Assembly (NCBI GenBank): GCA_035301265.1 | Contig: DATGUP010000005.1 | Location: 33,722-97,721, forward strand | Reading direction: 5' to 3' | Source: DATGUP01 sp035301265 | GTDB lineage: Bacteria; Bacillota; Bacilli; Bacillales; Amphibacillaceae | DNA: 64,000 nt | Part shown: positions 9,284-17,701 of the stretch, piece by piece | Layout: every line of letters begins with the position of its first letter | Position numbering within the stretch: position 1 is the first letter of the stretch | The notes under the pieces: generated by a model | Told to the model about the DNA's origin: nothing | What the model saw: only the letters and a program-made list of their open reading frames with translations | Databases searched by the model: none | Position numbers and translations under genes: made by a program

Positions 9284-9617
9284 ATAGACCCCTCCATTTT
9301 CTTAATGTTTCATCGTTAAATTGATGCGTTCTCTTTCTGTTGTTTCGGTCACCCTCCCCCCCTTTGTTCTTAATGCATTCATAAAGCAAGGTGACTTTCT
9401 ATTCAGACAGTTATGTGTAATATAAAGACTGATTTTTCGGTCTATTTGTATTAAAAGGGCCTGTTAGATTCGAATTACAAATACAATGGCTCATCGTATG
9501 TATCGGATGGTATGAATCGATCGATGATTGTCACTAAAGTGCATGAGCTCGGCCTTTTAACACAATAGACACAAATGGTTGTTTTTTATTAATTTTTAGT
9601 CACCTTTGTTTTCAGTT

Positions 9618-9646
9618 ATTATACTAAATGGAAAAGATTTTTGCAA
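9618..9646 (-). promoter_or_regulatory. sigma-A-type promoter of opp operon 1
   Basis: On the minus strand TTGCAA and a perfect TATAAT are separated by 17 bases. The implied start site would give oppA a 5' leader of roughly 325 bases. The rest of the 9284-9729 gap holds no gene; within the leader a CATCG/CGATG hairpin near 9505-9540 is visible, and no riboswitch class was recognised. Confidence 0.65.
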
Positions 9647-9729
9647 CGTTTAATTTTGTAAATATTAAATTTAACTTGAAATGAGCAATACCAACCCGAT
9701 CCGTCTTATATGATTTTGCATATAAAAAA

Positions 9730-9751
9730 CCCTGCCATAACTATGACAGGG
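9730..9751 (-). terminator. intrinsic terminator of opp operon 2
   Basis: CCCTGTCAT and ATGGCAGGG form the stem (one G-T pair) followed by TTTTTTATA on the minus strand, 15 bases after the oppF stop. It separates the two opp operons. Confidence 0.85.
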
Positions 9752-9766
9752 AGTTTAAACAAGTGT

Positions 9767-10702
9767 CTATTCCACTCCAAGCTCGTGCTTATAACGCTCG
9801 AATTCCGTCGGTGTGCATCTGACCCAATGGTCGGGTTTAACTTCTCGAAACGACGGTTCTTCATCGGTATTGTGAACCGATGGATCGTATATGATCCGCT
9901 TCCGTCTCTTTTCGTATTCTGGATCGGGAAGCGGTATGGCCGACAACAAAGATTTCGTGTACGGATGAATTGGATTTCTATATAATTCGTCGCTGTCCGC
10001 AAGCTCCACAAGATGGCCGAAATACATAACCCCGATCCGATCGCTCAAATATTTAACCATGGATAAATCGTGTGCGATGAACAAATACGTCAAGCCGAAT
10101 TTGCGTTGCAATTTTTTCAATAGATTAACAACCTGTGCCTGTATCGATACATCAAGTGCAGATATCGGTTCATCTGCAATGATGAATTCCGGTTCAACAG
10201 CCAGTGCACGCGCAATGCCGATGCGCTGGCGTTGGCCGCCGCTGAACTCATGAGGAAAGCGTGTAGCATGTTCTTTGTTCAGCCCAACCGTTTCTAAAAG
10301 CTCTTCAACCCGTTCTCGACGTTCTTGCTCATTTTTAGCCAATTTATGGATGTCAATGCCTTCAGCGATAATATCCATCACCGTCATACGCGAATTGAGT
10401 GAGGAGGATGGATCTTGAAAAATCATTTGCATTTTTCGATTGAATTTTTTCATTTCCGCTTTTGACTTTTTGCCGTGAACGTCTTCACCTTTGAACAACA
10501 CCTGACCGCTCGTTGCTTCGTGCAGACGGATGATCGTCCGCCCGGTTGTCGATTTGCCACAGCCGGATTCGCCAACGAGGCCAAACGTTTCGCCTTGATA
10601 TATATCAAATGAAATGCCATCAACAGCTTTCACAATTCCTCGTCTGCCTATTTTAAAATGGCGTTTTAAGTTTTTAACCTCCAATAGCTTTTCGGCTGTC
10701 AT
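9767..10702 (-). CDS. oppF: oligopeptide ABC transporter ATPase OppF (operon 2)
   Basis: ATPase subunit of 311 residues that works with OppD on OppBC. Walker A GESGCGKST, signature SGGQRQR, Walker B IIADEP and LFIAHDLSM are all present. The C-terminus (YDPSVHN...FREVKPDHWVRC) closely matches the classic Bacillus Spo0K OppF, which lacks the oligo-HPY cysteine cluster that the operon 1 copy still carries. It overlaps oppD by 4 bases (ATGA). In Bacillus this system imports nutrient and signalling peptides for sporulation and competence; whether that holds here is inferred. Confidence 0.93.
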   Translation of the reverse strand: MTAEKLLEVKNLKRHFKIGRRGIVKAVDGISFDIYQGETFGLVGESGCGKSTTGRTIIRLHEATSGQVLFKGEDVHGKKSKAEMKKFNRKMQMIFQDPSSSLNSRMTVMDIIAEGIDIHKLAKNEQERRERVEELLETVGLNKEHATRFPHEFSGGQRQRIGIARALAVEPEFIIADEPISALDVSIQAQVVNLLKKLQRKFGLTYLFIAHDLSMVKYLSDRIGVMYFGHLVELADSDELYRNPIHPYTKSLLSAIPLPDPEYEKRRKRIIYDPSVHNTDEEPSFREVKPDHWVRCTPTEFERYKHELGVE

Positions 10703-11769
10703 TTCTGTTCACCTTCCCCAACATTCGGTAGCACACCTGTCTGCGAAAACCCGGCCATCCGACGTTTCACTTCTTGAGGAGGCTCCACTTTCGGTGCATC
10801 CTCATGCAGCAGCCATGTCGCAGCATAATGCGTATCCGATACTTTGAACATAGGCGGCTCCATCTCTGCATCGATTTTCAACGCATACGGATTTCGCGGG
10901 GCAAACGCATCGCCCTTCGGCGGATTAAGCATATCCGGCGGACTGCCCGGAATTGAGAGCAAATCTTCATCTGTGTCATCTAATGTCGGCATGGAGCCTA
11001 ACAACCCCCACGTATAAGGGTGTTTCGGATTGTAAAAAATTTCCGCTGTTGTACCGATCTCGACAATTTTTCCCGCATACATCACCGCCACTCTGTCCGC
11101 TATATTCGCCACAACGCCAAGATCATGAGTGATGAAAATAATCGCACTATCCGTTTCCTTTTGGATGTCTTTCATAAGCTCCAAAATCTGCGCCTGTATC
11201 GTCACATCTAATGCCGTTGTCGGTTCGTCTGCGATCAACAGCTTCGGACTACAGGCGAGTGCCATCGCAATGACTACGCGCTGGCGCATACCGCCGGAAA
11301 ATTGGTGCGGGTATTGATGCAGACGTTTCTCCGCATGAGGAATGCCGACTTGTTGCAAAAGTTGTATGGCTTTTTTCTTGGCCTCATGTCGGCTCATGTT
11401 GCGATGCTTGAGCAATCCTTCCATAATCTGGTTGCCAATTTTCATCGTCGGATTCAGCGAAGTCATCGGATCCTGAAAGATCATCGCTATATCTTGACCG
11501 CGTATCTTTTGCATCTCTTTTGATGATTTTCTGACAAGATCCTCACCTTCAAACAAAATTTCTCCGCGTTTGATGACACTCGTACGCTTAGGCAAAAGTC
11601 GCATGAGCGCTTTTGTTGTGACAGATTTTCCTGAGCCAGACTCGCCTACAATCGCCAGCGTTTCGCCTTTATGAACAGTAAATGAGACACCGCGAACCGC
11701 CTGAACTTCTCCATTATATGTGTTAAAAGATACGGCCAGATCGTTGACCTTCAGCAATTGGCTCATCAT
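10699..11769 (-). CDS. oppD: oligopeptide ABC transporter ATPase OppD (operon 2)
   Basis: ATPase subunit with Walker A GESGSGKS, signature SGGMRQR, Walker B LLIADEPTTALDVT and H-loop IFITHDLGV. In the C-terminal region the cysteine positions of the operon 1 OppD read GDAFAPRNPYALKID and YAAT, so no iron-sulfur cluster can form; this is also my recollection of the Bacillus Spo0K OppD. A C-terminal extension of about 30 residues follows (KRRMAGFSQTGVLPN). The start is the first of two consecutive ATGs after AAAGGCAGG; a TTG directly before it is also possible. Confidence 0.92.
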   Translation of the reverse strand: MMSQLLKVNDLAVSFNTYNGEVQAVRGVSFTVHKGETLAIVGESGSGKSVTTKALMRLLPKRTSVIKRGEILFEGEDLVRKSSKEMQKIRGQDIAMIFQDPMTSLNPTMKIGNQIMEGLLKHRNMSRHEAKKKAIQLLQQVGIPHAEKRLHQYPHQFSGGMRQRVVIAMALACSPKLLIADEPTTALDVTIQAQILELMKDIQKETDSAIIFITHDLGVVANIADRVAVMYAGKIVEIGTTAEIFYNPKHPYTWGLLGSMPTLDDTDEDLLSIPGSPPDMLNPPKGDAFAPRNPYALKIDAEMEPPMFKVSDTHYAATWLLHEDAPKVEPPQEVKRRMAGFSQTGVLPNVGEGEQK

Positions 11770-11783
11770 CAATACCTGCCTTT

Positions 11784-12929
11784 CTATTTGTGCATTTTCG
11801 GGTCAAACGCATCGCGCAGACCATCTGCCATAATATTGAATGCGATCATGATAACCGAAATAACGATGGCCGGATAAATAAACATGAACGGATAAGACCG
11901 TAAATTATCAAAACCTGTATTAATCAACGTACCGAGCGATGCTTCTGGTGGCATGAGTCCCAATCCTATAAAACTTAAAAATGCTTCCATAAAGATGGCG
12001 CTCGGAATCGTAAACATCGTATTGATAATGATAATCCCGCTAATATTGGGCAATAAGTGCTTCATGATAATTCGTCCTGTTGAAGCACCTAATGTTCGGG
12101 CTGCTAACACAAATTCCTGATTTTTAAGCTTGAGAACTTCTCCGCGTACAATACGCGCCATACCAGTCCATCCGGTGATGATCATCGCTATGATAATTGA
12201 CGTAATACCCGGATTGAGCACCATGATCATAAGCAAAACGACGACAAGGTTTGGAATCCCGACAAGAATTTCAATGCCTCGCTGCATGATGTCGTCCACT
12301 CGGCCGCCGGCATATGCTGAAATACCGCCGTAAACAACACCGATCAACAAATCGATGGCAGCAGCAGCAAAAGCAATAAACATCGAAACCCGCGTTCCTT
12401 TCCAAAGTCGAGTCCATTGATCACGGCCTAAGTTATCTGTTCCCAACCAAAAATATGTGTCATGAAGATCCTTAGCTTCATACGGGTGAAACGTTGCTTT
12501 TACCTCAGCCGATCCTCTGGACCCATCCCCTTCCGCAATGACATCGATATCGACAAATTCTTCATCTGTGTCAAAACGCATGAGCGCTTTTGTTGTAGCA
12601 TCATCGACGTCAGTGCCCATAAACGTTTCGGTCAATGTTCCAGTAAACGGAAGCCAGGAAATGTCTTCCAACCACGAGATGCGCGGCGGCAGCTTGGCGC
12701 GATTCAAATCCTGATCATCATAACCATACTCATTCATCCAAGGTCCGATAATGCTCATTAAAAGTGTTAAAAGTAATACGATAAGCGAGATCATAGCCGG
12801 AACGCTTTTAAAAAAAGTCCGCGTCGCATCTTGCATGAATGTCCGACTTGGACGGGAGATTTTTTCTTGGTCGCTTTCCTGATGCTCAAGAGGCTCGAGC
12901 AGCTCTTTTGGTATATTGTCATATGCCAT
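11784..12929 (-). CDS. oppC: oligopeptide ABC transporter permease OppC (operon 2)
   Basis: Permease subunit of 381 residues, clearly longer than the roughly 300-residue norm. The extra length is an extracellular segment of about 90 residues between the first helix (about 45-67) and the core, rich in Asp, Glu and Thr (TETFMGTDVDDATTKALMRF and beyond). The core resumes at YFWLGTDNLGRDQWTR, as in the operon 1 OppC, and includes the EAA loop near AARTLGASTGRIIMKHLLPN. It is directly adjacent to oppB (no gap). The enlarged loop may contact OppA or be an adaptation of this lineage. Confidence 0.92.
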   Translation of the reverse strand: MAYDNIPKELLEPLEHQESDQEKISRPSRTFMQDATRTFFKSVPAMISLIVLLLTLLMSIIGPWMNEYGYDDQDLNRAKLPPRISWLEDISWLPFTGTLTETFMGTDVDDATTKALMRFDTDEEFVDIDVIAEGDGSRGSAEVKATFHPYEAKDLHDTYFWLGTDNLGRDQWTRLWKGTRVSMFIAFAAAAIDLLIGVVYGGISAYAGGRVDDIMQRGIEILVGIPNLVVVLLMIMVLNPGITSIIIAMIITGWTGMARIVRGEVLKLKNQEFVLAARTLGASTGRIIMKHLLPNISGIIIINTMFTIPSAIFMEAFLSFIGLGLMPPEASLGTLINTGFDNLRSYPFMFIYPAIVISVIMIAFNIMADGLRDAFDPKMHK

Positions 12930-13859
12930 TTACTTCTCCCCCCCTCCTACTCTAATGCGCGGATCGATTAATCCATACAAAATATCAATGACAAGGACGA
13001 TAAAAATGAACAAAAAGGCAATCAAAAGCGTCGTTCCCATAATGGTTGGATAGTCGTTCGTCATGATGGATTTAACGAACTGTTCACCGATTCCCGGAAT
13101 GGCGAAAATTTTTTCAATTACTAAGGATCCTGTCAACAACCCGATAGCCATAGGACCCATGACGGTTATCAGCGGTATGAGCGAATTGCGCAAACCATGT
13201 TTAAAAACGACAACGTACTCGGTGATGCCTTTGGCCCGCGCTGTCATAATAAAATCCGATCCGAGCACTTCAAGCATTTCCGTTCGAATAAAACGCGCGG
13301 CGGTCGCCATTGGGAAAATCATCAATGCAACAGTTGGCAGGATGGAATACTCAAAACCTTCCCAAAGGGCAACGGGAAACCAGCCGAGATTCACTGCAAA
13401 GATCCACTGAAGGAGCCCTGCAAACACAAAGGATGGAACAGACGTCCCTAATACAGCTAAAAAAGTCGAACCGTAATCAAGAAAGCCATTGTGAAATATC
13501 GCCGCGATCATCCCGAGCAAAATGCCAAGAAACGTTCCGATAACGAGTGACTGAAAGCCTAATTGCATGGAAGGGCCGATGCGGTCTTTAATGATTTTAG
13601 AAACCGGTGTATTCGAAAATTGAAAAGAAATGCCTAGATCACCTTTTGCAACCTTGCCGAGATAGCGGACATATTGAACTGGTACAGGATCATTGAGTCC
13701 GTACTTCTCTAAGACAATTTCCTTTTGTTCTTCTGATAGTTTATCCTGCGCGGATAGAGGGCTACCCGGCAACATCTTCATAAGAAAAAACGATACGGAA
13801 GCAATGATAAACAGTGTGATGACCATGTAAAATAACCGTTTGATGATATAGCGAACCAT
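12930..13859 (-). CDS. oppB: oligopeptide ABC transporter permease OppB (operon 2)
   Basis: Permease subunit of 309 residues, the same length as the operon 1 OppB and similar along its whole length (MVRYIIKRLFYMV start, PGSPLSAQDKLSEEQ, EKYGLNDPVPVQYVRYLG). Six helices are predicted, with the EAA loop near ARAKGITEYVVVFKHGLRN. Its stop codon is followed at once by the oppC start, with the oppC ribosome binding site inside the oppB end. Confidence 0.92.
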   Translation of the reverse strand: MVRYIIKRLFYMVITLFIIASVSFFLMKMLPGSPLSAQDKLSEEQKEIVLEKYGLNDPVPVQYVRYLGKVAKGDLGISFQFSNTPVSKIIKDRIGPSMQLGFQSLVIGTFLGILLGMIAAIFHNGFLDYGSTFLAVLGTSVPSFVFAGLLQWIFAVNLGWFPVALWEGFEYSILPTVALMIFPMATAARFIRTEMLEVLGSDFIMTARAKGITEYVVVFKHGLRNSLIPLITVMGPMAIGLLTGSLVIEKIFAIPGIGEQFVKSIMTNDYPTIMGTTLLIAFLFIFIVLVIDILYGLIDPRIRVGGGEK

Positions 13860-14098
13860 TTGTGCACCACCTAAAAATCGTTATATCGTTAAAAGATCCG
13901 TTGATAATAGTTTGAATTTTAAAATATTTTGATTTATTAAATGTAGAAAATTAAGCTATAAAAAAATAGTAGAACGACTCCGACAAATTGTCAATGCCCT
14001 CTGTGCAAGAAATCTTTGTCAATATTGGCAAATCTATATTTAACGATTATTGAAAACGGAATATACACAATTGACAGACCGTTCGTATTGAATGGAAA

Positions 14099-14131
14099 AG
14101 AGAGTATATGCCGTGTCGGTATATACTCTCT
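14099..14131 (-). terminator. stem-loop between oppA and oppB of operon 2
   Basis: AGAGAGTATAT and ATATACTCTCT form an 11-bp stem with an inner CCG/CGG extension, followed on the minus strand by TTTTCC. It is likely a leaky terminator or stabiliser that raises oppA over oppBCDF. The rest of the 13860-14170 gap is AT-rich and has no gene. Confidence 0.65.
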
Positions 14132-14170
14132 TCTTCTTCACATATACAGCCTGTAATCGTTGTAAACACG

Positions 14171-15853
14171 TTAGTCGTTAGGGACGACCTCAGCCCATTT
14201 GTATTCATAGTCAGGGCCGAACGGATTCATAAAGACGCCTTCCATCCGTGGTGAGATGAGCTGCGCAACAGACTTTTGGAAGACAGGAGCTATCGCCGCT
14301 TCTTCAAAAAGAACTTTTTCCGCTTCCAACAGAGCTTCATATCGTTTTTCAGGTTCTGTCGCCAGTTCGTCCGTCGTTTTTTCAAGCAGTTCATCGTACT
14401 CATCACTGGAGAAGCCCATCTTGTTGTTTTCGCCATCTGTCACCCACAAGCCTAAAAATGTATATGGGTCTTGGTAGTCAGGACCCCATCCGGATAGCTG
14501 CAAATCATAGTCCATATTCGTATCCAAATCGAGACGTTGTTCAAACGGAATTTGCTTCAAGTTGACCGTCAATCCAGGCAAATTCGTTTCCAGTTGGTTC
14601 TTTAAATATTCATTCATTTCTTTTGCCGTTTCACCGTCATCAGCCAGGAATTCGAGCTCGACGGAATCCGTTCCCAGTTCATCCAAACCTTTTTCCCAAT
14701 ATTCTTGTGCCTCGTCTGCATCAAATTCGACTAGATCGCCGTTAAGGTCGCGGAAATCTTCCCCCGATTCAGGATGAACTGAAAATTCACGTGGTATTAG
14801 ACCATTAGCAGCTAAAGATCCATTGTTTAAAATTGTATCTACAAGAGCTTCTTTATCAAAGGCGCGGCTGATTGCTTTGCGAATGTTCACATTGGCGAGT
14901 GCTTCATTGCGCGTTTGGTTCATCTTAATATAGAAAACACTTGATGATGGTGTCGCAACGAAATCTTCATGAGAAATATATTTGTCGACATTGTCGGCTG
15001 ACAAGCCAGCTCGATCGATTTCGCCTTTTTCATAGAGATCGACATCGACCTGCGGATCTTTTACGACATCGTAGTTAATTTTTTCTATCTTAACCGTATC
15101 GGCATCCCAATAGTTATCGTTTTTTACCAATGTCCAAGAGTCCGCTGTCGAATCCCAATCTTCCATTTTGAATGGGCCATTGGCGAGTAAATTATCGCTA
15201 TTTGTTGCGTAGTCGTCGCCTTTTTCTTCCACAAATTCTTCGTTTAATGGATAAAACGTTCCAAACGTCGTTAAAGATTCAAAGTATGGTATAGGTTTAG
15301 CCAATTCAACGACTAAAGTATGGTCATCTTCCGCTTTTACACCTAATTCTTCGACATCCATTTCACCGCTATTTACTTCCTCTGCATTTTTAATCACCCC
15401 GTTCATCATAAACGGACCATACTCCGAACCTGTATCCGGATCGACTGCACGGCGCCAGGCGTACACAAAGTCATGGGCAGTGACAGGGTCGCCGTTTTCC
15501 CACTCAGCATCTTCGCGTAGATTAAACGTCCACGTCAGGCCGTCATCACTAACTTCGTGATCAACAGCAATCCCTTCTGTAGGCTCAGCATTCTCATCAA
15601 GACGATAGAGACCTTCTGTTGTCATTCCGAGAAATTGAAAGGCATATTGGTCAGTAGCCATGGAGACGTCCATGGTGGGAATTTGATCACCGTTAGTTAA
15701 GTTTAAAACTTGTTCGACTTCTTCTGTTCCTTCTTTGTCAGCAGTTGTCTCAGTTGCATCTTCCCCACCGCTTTCCTCCCCTGAGCAAGCTACTGTGAAA
15801 ACACTGAGCAGTAATCCCAAGGAGAACAGTAGTGAAAGTTTAGATAATTTCAC
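14171..15853 (-). CDS. oppA: oligopeptide-binding lipoprotein OppA (operon 2)
   Basis: SBP family 5 peptide receptor, 560 residues. The signal peptide ends in lipobox FTVAC at about 19-23, and an acidic linker (GEESGGEDATETTADKEG) follows. Conserved stretches shared with the operon 1 OppA include TPxTAxDFVYxWRRxV, PLNEEFVEEKGDDYA and SGWxPDYxDP. Both proteins are very acidic. The GTG start lies 10 bases after GGAGG. The gene is separated from oppB by about 310 bases with a hairpin, so it probably has the highest transcript level in the operon. Confidence 0.92.
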   Translation of the reverse strand: MKLSKLSLLFSLGLLLSVFTVACSGEESGGEDATETTADKEGTEEVEQVLNLTNGDQIPTMDVSMATDQYAFQFLGMTTEGLYRLDENAEPTEGIAVDHEVSDDGLTWTFNLREDAEWENGDPVTAHDFVYAWRRAVDPDTGSEYGPFMMNGVIKNAEEVNSGEMDVEELGVKAEDDHTLVVELAKPIPYFESLTTFGTFYPLNEEFVEEKGDDYATNSDNLLANGPFKMEDWDSTADSWTLVKNDNYWDADTVKIEKINYDVVKDPQVDVDLYEKGEIDRAGLSADNVDKYISHEDFVATPSSSVFYIKMNQTRNEALANVNIRKAISRAFDKEALVDTILNNGSLAANGLIPREFSVHPESGEDFRDLNGDLVEFDADEAQEYWEKGLDELGTDSVELEFLADDGETAKEMNEYLKNQLETNLPGLTVNLKQIPFEQRLDLDTNMDYDLQLSGWGPDYQDPYTFLGLWVTDGENNKMGFSSDEYDELLEKTTDELATEPEKRYEALLEAEKVLFEEAAIAPVFQKSVAQLISPRMEGVFMNPFGPDYEYKWAEVVPND

Positions 15854-15914
15854 AGTATGAAGACCTCCTTAATTTTCTCAATTTTTACTATATATGTGTG
15901 GATCTGTGAAACTT

Positions 15915-15943
15915 ATTATACACAATTTCTATTCAATTTGCAC
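15915..15943 (-). promoter_or_regulatory. sigma-A-type promoter of opp operon 2
   Basis: On the minus strand GTGCAA, 17 bases, then a perfect TATAAT, about 60 bases upstream of the oppA start. The -35 resembles the TTGCAA of the operon 1 promoter, though the two leaders differ greatly in length. Confidence 0.65.
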
Positions 15944-16123
15944 TAGTTTTTTTGAAAAAAAATAACGAAATTTTTATTGAGGAGGCAAATTTTGTATATT
16001 ATCTATTAGGAAATCATTTACAAGTTAATTTATTCGCAACATTGGCAATTGGCGAAATCGGTTTATGCCCGCGTATCACATTTGTTAAAATAAGCAATAC
16101 AAGTGTCGGAAAAGGTGTGCTAA

Positions 16124-16495
16124 ATGAAAACATTTTTTAGAAATAAATGGTTAGTATTTGTCGCTAATATGTTCATTATTCTGGTCAGTTTTTTACTGTT
16201 TTCGCCTACGTATACATGGGTGAACTACATCAATACGTGTTTTTATATCGCTTTTATCTACATGATGATCTGGCTTGTGCTTGTGGTCATTAGAGGCGGG
16301 TTTTTTAACGGAATTGCCTTCGGGTTTAGACGATTCCGCATAATCGCATCGAAGAACCCGGATTTTTTAGAGGAAATGGAAGAAAAGCCCGACTTGTCAG
16401 AACGTATAAACAAAAGATTTTATCAACAGATTCGCTTTCATGCTTGGATACTCTTAGCTTGGCTTCTTTTATTACTACTGGTTTACTATGTATAA
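16124..16495 (+). CDS. DUF3899 family membrane protein (paralogue)
   Basis: A 123-residue membrane protein with helices at about 8-27, 34-57 and 102-122. The RGGFFNGIAFGFRRF segment at 57-71 matches the hallmark in the copy at 2857-3219. It is divergent from oppA of operon 2, so the two opp operons are bracketed by members of this family. Function unknown; a link to peptide transport is suggested only by position. The ATG follows AAAAGGTG. Confidence 0.75.
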   Translation: MKTFFRNKWLVFVANMFIILVSFLLFSPTYTWVNYINTCFYIAFIYMMIWLVLVVIRGGFFNGIAFGFRRFRIIASKNPDFLEEMEEKPDLSERINKRFYQQIRFHAWILLAWLLLLLLVYYV

Positions 16496-16500
16496 CAAAA

Positions 16501-16527
16501 AAGAAGGGCCGATACAGTGCCCTTCTT
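16501..16527 (-). terminator. intrinsic terminator of the DUF1002 gene
   Basis: AAGAAGGGC and GCCCTTCTT pair, followed on the minus strand by TTTTTTGTT. It lies between the convergent DUF3899 and DUF1002 genes and probably serves mainly the latter. Confidence 0.8.
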
Positions 16528-16538
16528 ACATCGAGATC

Positions 16539-17465
16539 TTATTCAAATAAGCTAGCAAAAAAGTCGCCGAGTGCTCGAAACAAATCGCCTAAAAAGTTAC
16601 TGACCTTTTTCCAAAAGCCTTCATCAAGACCGAGCTCGTCCATTTTTTCCTTGACAGTTGCAGCGATATCTTCCAATTGATGTTTGACTTGATCAAAATC
16701 AATATCTAAATCACGCATTTTTTCGAACAAATCGATCAGCATTTGCCTGTCTTCTTCACTTAACGAAATGTCAAGTTTGTCCAGCTTCTCTGTAATGATG
16801 CGCTCAACGTCTTCTTTTGATGCAGGATTTTGCTCAGAGATTGCTTTTTTAATTTCAGCTAAAAGTTCGCTCACTTCTTCCTGTGAGATGCCGTCCTCAT
16901 CAGCTAAATCGGTGGCGACATCCAGTTCCTCATTGGCCAACTCCATCCGTTCCTTATCAAGTGCTTCACCTTCAACATCGTATGCTTTATAAATGCCCGT
17001 AAGCGCAGAGTGACCAGTAACTTTGACTGGAGATGCGACATCGACCGTTGCATTTTCCACCCCTGCTGTTAAAAGTGCGTTCGCATACATTTCATTTGTT
17101 ACTTCTGTAATATTGTCAGGGGTCACGATGTTGATCGTCAAACCTTCACCGTCTTCTTCGCGAGTAATTTTAGCTGAGGAATACATATTGGAATGCGGAT
17201 CACCATCAATGTATTTTGCTGCATCTTGGCCTGTTACTGTAAATTCATTCACCATATCCGGATCGGAGATGTTCAAAGCATCACGAACGGCATCTTTTTG
17301 TTGCTCGGTTAGCTGCTCACCGTAGACGACAACAGGCATGCCAAATTTTTCATCAATCACATCTGAATCATCACCGCTATCGTCTGCCTGAATCGGCAGC
17401 GTCATGCCAATTGACAAAATGATGATAACCGCTAAAGACAGCAAGGATTTTAACTTATGTTTCAT
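16539..17465 (-). CDS. DUF1002 family exported protein (YpuA-like)
   Basis: A 308-residue protein of unknown function resembling B. subtilis YpuA. Residues 1-27 are a signal peptide. The DUF1002 region opens with MPVVVYGEQLTEQQKDAVR and includes the GHSALTGIYKAYD stretch. The C-terminal half is helical, with charged segments and a short amphipathic tail (NFLGDLFRALGDFFASLFE) that could touch the membrane. The start was set at the ATG 9-10 bases after AAGGGG; an ATG three codons upstream is too close to that site. No operon partner. Confidence 0.8.
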   Translation of the reverse strand: MKHKLKSLLSLAVIIILSIGMTLPIQADDSGDDSDVIDEKFGMPVVVYGEQLTEQQKDAVRDALNISDPDMVNEFTVTGQDAAKYIDGDPHSNMYSSAKITREEDGEGLTINIVTPDNITEVTNEMYANALLTAGVENATVDVASPVKVTGHSALTGIYKAYDVEGEALDKERMELANEELDVATDLADEDGISQEEVSELLAEIKKAISEQNPASKEDVERIITEKLDKLDISLSEEDRQMLIDLFEKMRDLDIDFDQVKHQLEDIAATVKEKMDELGLDEGFWKKVSNFLGDLFRALGDFFASLFE

Positions 17466-17701
17466 GATCTTCATTCCCCTTTTGTTTTTATCTCCCATTG
17501 TATGCTTATTAGATGGAAAAAATCATCACTAGGTTCAGGATGATACTATTATAACTGAATTTCCGAAAATGAAAAGCCTCTTGAGCATAAAACTTTAATC
17601 AAATTATTATATCAGATATATTTAAAGTAGCGAAACAAAATGGAAAGAGGGGTTATAACATCGATTTTGATGAGACAAGCGTCAAACGGAATTTAGCCAT
17701 C

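Noticed and set aside
15952..16140. 62-codon plus-strand open frame upstream of the second DUF3899 gene
   Set aside because: It starts inside an A-run with no ribosome binding site, covers the oppA promoter and overlaps the DUF3899 start; composition is not protein-like.
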